Positions 53,911 to 59,502 of a stretch of DNA of 59,502 nucleotides are shown in pieces. A model generated the notes under the pieces. The model worked only from the letters and a program-made list of their open reading frames with translations. It was not told where the DNA came from and ran no database searches. The stretch is taken from the NCBI GenBank assembly GCA_016218715.1, contig JACRDG010000097.1, positions 1-59,502 on the forward strand. The letters run 5' to 3'. Source of the DNA: Desulfomonile tiedjei (GTDB taxonomy: Bacteria; Desulfobacterota; Desulfomonilia; Desulfomonilales; Desulfomonilaceae). Every line of letters begins with the position of its first letter. Positions within the stretch are counted from its first letter, which is position 1. A program made the translations under genes and the position numbers.

Positions 53911-54528
53911 ATGAAGACCGATAAAACTCTCTCCGAAGCGCATCTCCAGAGATGCCTCGATTTCCACGGCCATCTTTGCCCAGGCTTGGCCATCGGTTAT
54001 CGGGCATCCGAAGCAGCCCTCGAGCGCCTGAGAGAAACACGGGCAGAAGATGAGGAGATGGTGGCGATCCTGGAAACCGACGCTTGTGGTGCCGATGCGG
54101 TCCAGGTCCTCACAGGCTGCACCTTCGGAAAGGGGAACCTCTTTCACAAGGACTACGGCAAGCAGGTGTACACGTTTGCCAGCCGGCGATCTGGGAAAGG
54201 CCTGCGGATAGCTCTGAATTCGGGCGCATTCCAACTGTCGCCCAGGCACGCGGAGCTTATTCAGAAGATCCGTAATGATGAGGCCACCGACGGGGAAAGG
54301 TCGGAATTCAAAGAGTTCCACACGCGAAAAAGCCACGAGCTGTTGGACATGGATCTGAAACAGCTCTTCAGCATAGAGCCGGTGACGGTCGCCATCCCTG
54401 AAAAGGCCCGCATGGAACCGTCAATCCTCTGTGCACGATGCGGAGAGCCGACCATGGCGGGAAAGCTGGAGAAAGTGGGAGAGAGATTGCTCTGCAAGCC
54501 TTGCTTCGAGCAAGAGCAGATCCGGTAA
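53911..54528 (+). CDS. FmdE-family protein with C-terminal zinc ribbon
   Basis: A 205-residue protein. Residues about 10-140 are the FmdE domain: CLDFHGHLCPGLAIGYRAS, ETDACGADAVQVLTGCTFGKGNLF. The C-terminus is a four-Cys ribbon (CARCGEP, CKPCFEQ), probably binding zinc. FmdE was named from the molybdenum formylmethanofuran dehydrogenase operon; its biochemical role is not established. GGAGG lies 6 bases before ATG 53911. It is divergent from a FecCD-type importer, which suggests a link to a metal or metal-chelate substrate, possibly molybdenum (inference). Confidence 0.92.
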   Translation: MKTDKTLSEAHLQRCLDFHGHLCPGLAIGYRASEAALERLRETRAEDEEMVAILETDACGADAVQVLTGCTFGKGNLFHKDYGKQVYTFASRRSGKGLRIALNSGAFQLSPRHAELIQKIRNDEATDGERSEFKEFHTRKSHELLDMDLKQLFSIEPVTVAIPEKARMEPSILCARCGEPTMAGKLEKVGERLLCKPCFEQEQIR

Positions 54529-54628
54529 TGGCTCGCGAGAAGCAAGCACAACCATTTGCCATCACAACAGAACTGCCCCGGAACCTGGTGATTGAGATCG
54601 CGCGAGGTTGCCGGGAACACCAGTAGCA

Positions 54629-54682
54629 TTGACGAAGAGCGAACCATTGGTTATACTCTTAAGAGATTGGAGGTATAACCAA
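54629..54682 (+). promoter_or_regulatory. toxin-antitoxin promoter and operator
   Basis: -35 TTGACG (54629-54634), 17 bases, -10 TATACT (54652-54657). A perfect 10-bp inverted repeat TTGGTTATAC-N16-GTATAACCAA (54647-54682) covers the -10 box and the ribosome binding site GGAGGT. A second palindrome CTCTTAAGAG sits in its centre. It is a typical autoregulatory operator for a ribbon-helix-helix antitoxin. Confidence 0.85.
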
Positions 54683-54937
54683 GTGGACACCGTAAAGACC
54701 GCTGTTTCTATTCAAAAGCCCCTCTTCGAACAAGCCGAAGACCTCGCCCGAAAGCTCAAGATCTCTCGCAGTCGCCTGTTCGGCCTTGCTCTGGAGGAGT
54801 TCATCCGCCGCAGCGAGAACCGCGACCTGCTCGAACAGATCAATGCCGCCTATGCGGATGAACCGGACACCGCGGAACGGACCGTGCACCGCAAAGCCCG
54901 ACAATCCCACCGCCGCACGCTGGAGGGTGAGTGGTGA
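54683..54937 (+). CDS. antitoxin of a MazEF/PemIK-type module (ribbon-helix-helix)
   Basis: An 84-residue protein with an N-terminal ribbon-helix-helix pattern (KTAVSIQKPLFEQAEDLARKLKISRSRLFGLALEEFI, here described as strand-helix-helix) and a charged C-terminal tail that would bind the toxin. GTG 54683 follows GGAGGT by eight bases. It overlaps the toxin gene by GTGA. It should neutralise the toxin and repress the promoter through the upstream palindrome. Confidence 0.88.
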   Translation: MDTVKTAVSIQKPLFEQAEDLARKLKISRSRLFGLALEEFIRRSENRDLLEQINAAYADEPDTAERTVHRKARQSHRRTLEGEW

Positions 54938-55287
54938 TCGGCCAAGGCGACATTTTCTGGGTCGACCTCGACGATCCGCGAGGCTCTGAACCAGGCTTTC
55001 GGTATCCTCACGTGGTTGTCCAAAACAATGTATTCAACCGCAGCCAGATTCGCACGGTGCTCGTGTGCCCTCTGACCTCCAACCTGAAACGTGCAGTCGC
55101 GCCGGGCAATGTGCTGCTGGAATCCGACGAGGCCAACCTCCCCAAACCGAGTGTCGTCAATGTGTCGCAGGTATTCACAGTCGACAAGATGCAGCTCAGC
55201 GAATACGTCGGTACGCTGTCTCCCAGGCGCGTGCGTCAAATCCTCGACGGCATCAAGTTGGTTATCGAGCCACGCGAACCGGAGTGA
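54934..55287 (+). CDS. mazF: MazF/PemK-family toxin
   Basis: A 117-residue endoribonuclease-fold toxin: IGQGDIFWVDLDDPRGSEPGFRYPHVVVQN at the start, with the family pattern G-I-W-V-L-P-GSE-RP-VV. VCPLTSNLKRA and SVVNVSQVFTVDK follow, covering the catalytic Arg/Thr region. It is expected to cleave mRNA when free of the antitoxin. GTG 54934 (or 54931) is preceded by GGAGGG. Translation is coupled to the antitoxin. Confidence 0.92.
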   Translation: MIGQGDIFWVDLDDPRGSEPGFRYPHVVVQNNVFNRSQIRTVLVCPLTSNLKRAVAPGNVLLESDEANLPKPSVVNVSQVFTVDKMQLSEYVGTLSPRRVRQILDGIKLVIEPREPE

Positions 55288-55423
55288 TCTAAGCAGATTT
55301 GTGGTAGACTTTTGAAGTCCCTTTGTGCTGACGCGATGGAACCGGTGTGAGACGCGGATCGTTCCACGGCGTGCCTCGGCTGGGAGTCATAAAGATGTAT
55401 CGCAATGAGAAGGAGATGCACTC

Positions 55424-55642
55424 ATGATCAAGACCGTCGAGGCGACAATCGACGAGCACGGCAATGTCCGCCTGCTTGAACCCGTTCAGCTATCCTCGGT
55501 ACGGCGGGCGCTCGTGACAATCCTGGAGGACGCGCCGGCTCTCTCGGCTGACGAGACCGCTCTGCTGAGTGAGCCCGCTCTCGGAGAGGACTGGAATCGC
55601 CCGGAGGAGGATGCCGCGTGGTCACACCTGCAGCAGGAGTAG
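55424..55642 (+). CDS. antitoxin of a second toxin-antitoxin module (AF2212-like)
   Basis: A 72-residue protein beginning TVEATIDEHGNVRLLEPVQL, the pattern of AF2212-like antitoxins, with an acidic C-terminus (LSEPALGEDWNRPEEDAAW). AAGGAG lies eight bases before ATG 55424. It overlaps the following toxin gene by 25 bases. Confidence 0.85.
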   Translation: MIKTVEATIDEHGNVRLLEPVQLSSVRRALVTILEDAPALSADETALLSEPALGEDWNRPEEDAAWSHLQQE

Positions 55643-55971
55643 TGGTACTTGTCCCTTTCCCCTTCTCCAACTTGGCCCAGGCGAAACTGCTACCCGCCGT
55701 GGTACTGGCCGATGCTGGCCGCGGGGACTGGATATTGTGTCAGGTGACAAGCAATCCTTACGGCGACCCCAGAGCCGTCGAACTCACAGAAGGTTGCTTC
55801 GAAGAAGGTTCTCTTCGTGTCACGAGCTATGCTCGGCCAGGGAAGCTCTTCACCGCAAGCCGAGACCTTATCCTCTCTACGGTGGCGGTTCTGAGGTCAT
55901 CCGCGTTCCACGAGATCATTGAAGCAGTGATTGCCCTTTTCCGTGGCAGCCTTGCCCACGACAAACAGTAA
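55618..55971 (+). CDS. PemK/MazF-like toxin
   Basis: A 117-residue protein with GVVVLVPFPFSNLAQAKLLPAVVL and DWILCQVTSNPYGD, the PemK-type core (V-LV-FPFSD---K-RPA-VL). The C-terminus is LIEAVIALF-like and helical. GTG 55618 follows GAGGAGG by seven bases, inside the antitoxin gene, so translation is coupled. It is a second mRNA-interferase-fold toxin next to the first but clearly diverged from it. Confidence 0.88.
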   Translation: MVTPAAGVVVLVPFPFSNLAQAKLLPAVVLADAGRGDWILCQVTSNPYGDPRAVELTEGCFEEGSLRVTSYARPGKLFTASRDLILSTVAVLRSSAFHEIIEAVIALFRGSLAHDKQ

Positions 55972-56378
55972 GCTCTGAAGGGGAGCCAGCGTAGGGTGTG
56001 CTGAGCTCAGCGAAGCACACCGATCGCGATATTCATGGCAGGCAACTCGGTCACATTGACATCAAGCGGTGCGGTTCGCACGAAACTGCCGTGCTCACCG
56101 GCACCCTACGATTGCAGCCCAGGTTGCTCTCAACACCGCGGCATGGCCTTGCCAATGAGCACCCAGTCGTTCCTTTCGCAAGCCTGCCACCTCACTCGGA
56201 GCCGCTCTTCCAGGCTGTTCAGTGGGGCCGGCATCTTGCCGGTCCTCGTCCTGCCAAGACACTGCTGGGCAAGCCAGCAGTGCCACCCTGAACTGCGACC
56301 CGAAGAAGAGAGGGACAAGTGGCCGATTGTTCTTGCGGGAACAGGTGTTAAGCTATAGCCTCGGAGGCAAGGAAGAAC
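55972..56378. other. non-coding stretch with repeats
   Basis: About 400 bases between the second toxin and hicB. It holds MITE-like copy B (55991-56109), then the hairpin GCCGGCATCTTGCCGG (56227-56242, shared with 38803) and another hairpin CTGCTGGGCAAGCCAGCAG (56263-56281). No gene was seen. Confidence 0.6.
55991..56109 (+). mobile_element. MITE-like repeat, copy B
   Basis: A 119-base element with perfect 8-base inverted ends GTAGGGTG (55991-55998) and CACCCTAC (56102-56109). An internal hairpin GGTGTGCTGAGCTCAGCGAAGCACACC-type stem lies near the left end. It aligns over its whole length with copy A at 32938-33055 on the other strand. No coding capacity for a transposase. Confidence 0.78.
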
Positions 56379-56597
56379 ATGGCTAGTGGGTTTCGTTACG
56401 AGGTGATCATCTATTGGAGCGACGAAGACCAGGCTTTCATAGCCGAGGTCCAGGAACTGCCCGGCTGCGCTGCGGATGGAGCAACCTATCAAGAGGTAGT
56501 CGCGAACGTCGAAGTCATTATCCAGGAATGGATCGATACTGCCCGAGAGCTGAGGCGCCCTGTCCCGGAGCCCAAAGGGCGGCTTCTGTATGCTTGA
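56379..56597 (+). CDS. hicB: HicB-family antitoxin (orphan)
   Basis: A 72-residue HicB-like protein: RYEVIIYWSDEDQAFIAEVQELPGCAADGATYQEVVANVEVIIQEWIDTA matches the partial RNase H-like fold of HicB (Y-V-I-W--ED--F-A-V-ELPGC---G-T--EA). There is no helix-turn-helix extension. AAGGAAG precedes ATG 56379. No hicA gene is found upstream or downstream, so it is either an orphan or a stand-alone HicB-like protein. Confidence 0.87.
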   Translation: MASGFRYEVIIYWSDEDQAFIAEVQELPGCAADGATYQEVVANVEVIIQEWIDTARELRRPVPEPKGRLLYA

Positions 56598-56631
56598 ATC
56601 CGGCAGAGTTGGCCATCTGATGGCTTTGAGC

Positions 56632-59010
56632 TCAGTCGTCCGAAGGCTTGTCGGTCTTGGGATATCGCTTATTCCGTATCGCAGTTCTTGCGCTTTCTTC
56701 CCATCGATCCTTTTCCGAACGGGAAAGGTCATCGTAGTCAGTGAGGAATGGTTCCGTCTCTACCTCCTTGAACTTCTTGTAGGTTTTCTTGGCCAGGCAG
56801 CGTCCAAGCGAGTTTTCCACTTTTCCCAGTGTGTTAGCGTATCGTTCGACTCCCTTTGGTCCATAACGCCGCCACAATAGCTCTAACGGTTCGTCTTCCA
56901 CTCCCCTGAGATAGCCTAGAACTTCGCCCACATCTGGTTCTTTCACGTGTGATTCGAGCACCTCCTTAGGCGGAAGATGCAAGACTCCGAATATTGTGGT
57001 TTTGTCCAGTGCGCTCCCCTCAATGATCTTCTTGAGGCTTCGCACACCGTGGCGAAAAGTCACATGCAAGAGATAGGCAAGAACCCCTGGTGCGATCCTT
57101 TTGATATTCTGGCATCGGGCTTCACCGAGGAAACGCCTAATCAAAATCGCGCGATTCAGCTTGTGTTCATCGGCCTTGTGAATAGACGTTCTTCCCTCCC
57201 GGGTTAGGACTACCGATGGAAGCTCAAGCGTTCCTTCTAGTCGGCTGTGGAAGTCCGGGGCCTTCAGAAGCTTCGCCTCTTCATACGTCTGCCAGCCTTC
57301 CATCCATTCCAGGAAACTCGTCTCGTCCTCGTGAATGCCACCCATGAACACAAAGACACATCTGCCTAGTTGTCGATTTTCGTTTCCATCGTTGAATTCG
57401 GCCTCTTCCATGGGCATCAAGAATTCCTGGAGCCAACCACACTTTTGCTGGTTAAGGGCACAGTCGAACTCGTCCCACAGCACGAAAGGAGTTTTCTCTT
57501 GCAAGCTGATCCGAGATATGGCCTTGAACGCAGCGACCAACCGCTCGCGACTGCCTCCGAATTGAGAGAGATTATAGGATATAGTCTCAAATTTCTGGCC
57601 ATTCGGATCGATTGCTTTCTGAAGGGACTTCGCCACGAATGACTTCCCAGACCCAGGCTCTCCGAAAATTGCGAATGACAGAACCTTCTCTCCCGTGTCT
57701 GCATGTTGTTTGAGTCTACGTTCCAGGTTAAGCAAGGCACTCGCGAATTTCATATTGGCACTAACGAGCCCCCCGATATTCAGAACTGTACTATACCGGA
57801 ACTCAGAATCGTTGCCGCAGACTACCTTCTGGACGGTTTCCCAATCGCCGACTGGCGGACTCCACGGAACCACCGACCGATCATCTACATGTCCTACCAC
57901 ATTGAGAAGCGACTGGTAACCGGATCTGGCCTCCGTCAATTTACGGCGATCCTTTCCATCTTCTGGATCAAGGTATCCCTTTTCCATAACCTCCCTGGAA
58001 CGTGCCAGTCCTTGCTTAGCGCACGCATGCAAGAGTTCTCGCCACTTGTCGAAATCAATGATCTTTTTGTCCTTTGCCTTTGGATCGGGAACCGTCGGGA
58101 GGTTGAGAGCCTGGACGAAAGATGCTACGAAAGCTATCCCACCTCCTACCACGTGACCGGGGTGCGTACGCAGAAACGATCCTGGCTGATCTCCCGGAAA
58201 TATGAGCAGGTCGCCTTTTTCGCGCGATCCTGGAGCAAGAACTAAGGCACCATCATAGTCGATGCGAATGACCACAACGTGCTGCCACCCGAGTCCTTTT
58301 TTCCATAAGGTCTCGTCTCCCTGTAGGTACTCGACAATTCGATCACGATAGTCATCCCAGATACCTGCTCTTCGTAGAGCCCCGTCAGCGAGGTCCTCCG
58401 CCACCCCCACCCAGATGCCTGGTCGTGCGCCGTGCTTCTTGGCTTGTGCACGGAATTGCTGCCACTCGCACTTCAAAGGATCGTGGGAGCGGATCAAGTA
58501 TGGCTTGTCTCTGATTCCAGCAGCCAGTTTCTCCCAATTCGCTTCACCACCAAGCGGTTTGTTTCCCCGCCATCCTCCGTCAAAATCCATGACGATCACG
58601 CATTGAGCGTCCTTAAGCTCTTCCGTTTCAAGGCAGGTCGAGCCCTTGTGCTCGCGTGCGTCCCCCCAAGGCAGGGACCCCCTGTCCTTGTCCACCCGCC
58701 ACACCGGCCCTGTTTCTTCTTCTATCCGTGTAAGTAGATAGAGACTCTCGAGATATTCCTTGTGAGAGTTCTTGTCGCTCTCCTTCTTCGCCTTCTTCTC
58801 CTCCTCTTTGGGGAGCCTTACGCCGTGGCTGCACGCCTGCAAATAGGCAGTAAGGGCACCAGCCCCGCCCGGCACCCGGATGAGTGTAAACGGATAATCC
58901 TTGCGGGGCGCTTCCCGGATGTAAAGGGACTTTTCTCGCCACTTCTCAGCGTAGAGAAAAATGTCAGTGGTGTAGTCTCCGAGGATCAGGAGGTCTTTGT
59001 CGTTCGCCAT
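56632..59010 (-). CDS. fusion of a degenerate PfkB/ribokinase-like domain with an AAA+ ATPase
   Basis: A 792-residue cytoplasmic protein. Residues 6 to about 305 follow the PfkB pattern: LLILGDYTTDIF at the start, RVPGGAGALTAYL at 45-57 and HPGHVVGGGIAFVASF at 283-298. In the last motif the family GAGD anion hole and catalytic Asp read GGGI (289-292), so kinase activity is doubtful. Residues about 440-660 are an AAA+ domain: Walker A GEPGSGKS (450-457), Walker B VLWDEFD (510-516), sensor-1-like VFVFMGG and Arg590 in FHSRLEG. The C-terminus (about 755-778, DYDDLSRSEKDRW) faintly recalls a RyR domain. ATG 59010 has GAGGAG seven bases upstream. It is beside toxin-antitoxin genes; a sensor role in stress or defence is my inference. 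Confidence 0.8.
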   Translation of the reverse strand: MANDKDLLILGDYTTDIFLYAEKWREKSLYIREAPRKDYPFTLIRVPGGAGALTAYLQACSHGVRLPKEEEKKAKKESDKNSHKEYLESLYLLTRIEEETGPVWRVDKDRGSLPWGDAREHKGSTCLETEELKDAQCVIVMDFDGGWRGNKPLGGEANWEKLAAGIRDKPYLIRSHDPLKCEWQQFRAQAKKHGARPGIWVGVAEDLADGALRRAGIWDDYRDRIVEYLQGDETLWKKGLGWQHVVVIRIDYDGALVLAPGSREKGDLLIFPGDQPGSFLRTHPGHVVGGGIAFVASFVQALNLPTVPDPKAKDKKIIDFDKWRELLHACAKQGLARSREVMEKGYLDPEDGKDRRKLTEARSGYQSLLNVVGHVDDRSVVPWSPPVGDWETVQKVVCGNDSEFRYSTVLNIGGLVSANMKFASALLNLERRLKQHADTGEKVLSFAIFGEPGSGKSFVAKSLQKAIDPNGQKFETISYNLSQFGGSRERLVAAFKAISRISLQEKTPFVLWDEFDCALNQQKCGWLQEFLMPMEEAEFNDGNENRQLGRCVFVFMGGIHEDETSFLEWMEGWQTYEEAKLLKAPDFHSRLEGTLELPSVVLTREGRTSIHKADEHKLNRAILIRRFLGEARCQNIKRIAPGVLAYLLHVTFRHGVRSLKKIIEGSALDKTTIFGVLHLPPKEVLESHVKEPDVGEVLGYLRGVEDEPLELLWRRYGPKGVERYANTLGKVENSLGRCLAKKTYKKFKEVETEPFLTDYDDLSRSEKDRWEESARTAIRNKRYPKTDKPSDD

Positions 59011-59350
59011 GGGCACGCTCCTCGTGAATGACGAATTGCAGGTTTGTGAGAATATCACACATACGATTCAACGACGGAGCGGAAACCGCGGGGCAATACA
59101 AGGCAAGTGCTATCCTGGGCAAGTCGCGACAAATCGGGGGCTCTCTCCGCTCTGCGAGAGACGACCGTGGCCAAGATCGCACCACCCATTGCTGGACCTG
59201 ACCCCTACCCAGAGCGCGTGTGAATGGCGATCGTGATCGTATAACGAGCCAATATATGGGAGTTTTTGGGGAAGGGTCCGGGAAACCACTTTTTGCAAAA
59301 AGGGGTTTCCCGGCAAACCATTGTCTTCGGACCGTACCTCGCCTGCACCC
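59011..59350. other. intergenic region with hairpin repeat copy 2
   Basis: About 340 bases between two minus-strand genes. It holds the hairpin at 59278-59313 and must hold the promoter of the fusion gene, which I cannot identify. Confidence 0.5.
59262..59313. repeat. hairpin repeat (copy 2) downstream of the acyl-CoA ligase gene
   Basis: GTTTTTGGGG at 59262 is followed by the hairpin CCGGGAAACC-ac-TTTTT-gc-AAAAA-gg-GGTTTCCCGG (59278-59313). Layout, A/T-rich top and position just after a minus-strand gene match copy 1 at 31-83. Confidence 0.6.
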
Positions 59351-59502
59351 TCACGAGCCGGTCTTTCCCTTTTCCATTCTTCTGCGTTCTTCTTCGCGGA
59401 TTTCACGGCGGAGGAGTTTGCCGACCTTGGATTTGGGGAGCATGTCGCGGAATTCGATGTACGACGGGACCTTGTACGGCGCGAGGCGTTCTCTGCAGAA
59501 GC
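59351..59502 (-). CDS. long-chain fatty acyl-CoA ligase, 3' end only
   Basis: The frame is open from the window edge to TGA at 59353-59351. The 50 C-terminal residues visible include [17 protein letters not shown], then [19 protein letters not shown]. This is the C-terminal subdomain of AMP-forming acyl-CoA synthetases, with the catalytic Lys in KVGKLLRR. A basic tail ends in KTGS. The 5' part lies beyond the window, so the substrate range is unknown. Confidence 0.9.
   Translation of the reverse strand, partial: FCRERLAPYKVPSYIEFRDMLPKSKVGKLLRREIREEERRRMEKGKTGS

Noticed and set aside
56270-56380. A hicA toxin gene next to hicB
   Set aside because: No open frame of suitable length or with HicA features lies on either side of hicB.
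1-59502. CRISPR arrays, rRNA or tRNA genes, and insertion sequences
   Set aside because: No regularly spaced direct repeats, no cloverleaf with the conserved T-arm, and no transposase frame were seen on either strand.

Overview
The window looks like chromosome from a GC-rich, Gram-negative, anaerobic member of the Desulfobacterota (deltaproteobacteria, Desulfomonile/Syntrophobacter-like). This is an inference from gene content: a DUF39 protein with a NIL-domain ferredoxin (a sulfide-dependent homocysteine route known from methanogens and sulfate reducers), an FmdE-family protein, many PAS/cache histidine kinases, Tat and outer-membrane proteins, and strong AGGAG ribosome binding sites. I could not run a database search.

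Region 1 (about 30-15640, all minus strand) is an aromatic amino acid locus. From its promoter the order is trpL leader - trpE-D-C-F-B-A-G - aroF (DAHP synthase with regulatory domain) - aroA - aroE - aroK/aroB fusion - aroC - aroQ, mostly joined by ATGA-type overlaps. A second unit follows, with its own promoter and leader peptide: a second DAHP synthase and pheA (chorismate mutase/prephenate dehydratase). Two leader peptides are readable directly in the DNA. One has four consecutive Trp codons and lies before trpE. The other has the run Tyr-Phe-Ser-Tyr-Tyr-Tyr-Phe-Tyr-Phe and lies before the second DAHP synthase. Each is followed by an intrinsic terminator whose 5' arm can pair with leader sequence, so both are transcription attenuators. 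No tyrA is present.

Region 2 (15.6-21.1 kb) has a zinc-ribbon protein, a secreted beta-carbonic anhydrase, tatA and a two-module FGE-sulfatase-like protein with a PDZ domain. Region 3 (21.3-26.5 kb) has a 26-repeat ankyrin protein behind a consensus sigma-54 promoter, followed by a hybrid histidine kinase. Region 4 (26.6-29.8 kb) has a metallo-beta-lactamase-fold hydrolase, the NIL ferredoxin and the DUF39 protein. The leader of the DUF39 gene contains a SAM-II riboswitch-like RNA followed by an intrinsic terminator, which makes sense for a homocysteine/methionine gene.

Region 5 (29.9-38.7 kb) is a signalling cluster: a PAS hybrid kinase, a small Cys-containing protein, a cyclic-nucleotide-binding/Ser-Thr kinase fusion, a cache kinase, a receiver, a second kinase and a second receiver. 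Region 6 (38.9-43.5 kb) is a TetR-HlyD-ABC ATPase-ABC permease efflux operon with a visible operator, then a methyltransferase. Region 7 (43.5-48.5 kb) holds a chemoreceptor with a branched-chain-type binding protein, and another methyltransferase. Region 8 (48.5-54.5 kb) holds an outer-membrane beta-barrel, a FecBCD-type ABC importer and a divergent FmdE-like protein.

Region 9 (54.6-59.5 kb) is accessory DNA: two toxin-antitoxin pairs, an orphan HicB, one copy of a small MITE-like repeat (the other is at 32.9 kb), and a large fusion of a degenerate PfkB/ribokinase fold with an AAA+ ATPase. The window ends in the 3' part of a fatty acyl-CoA ligase gene. Related hairpins lie just downstream of both pheA and this ligase gene.
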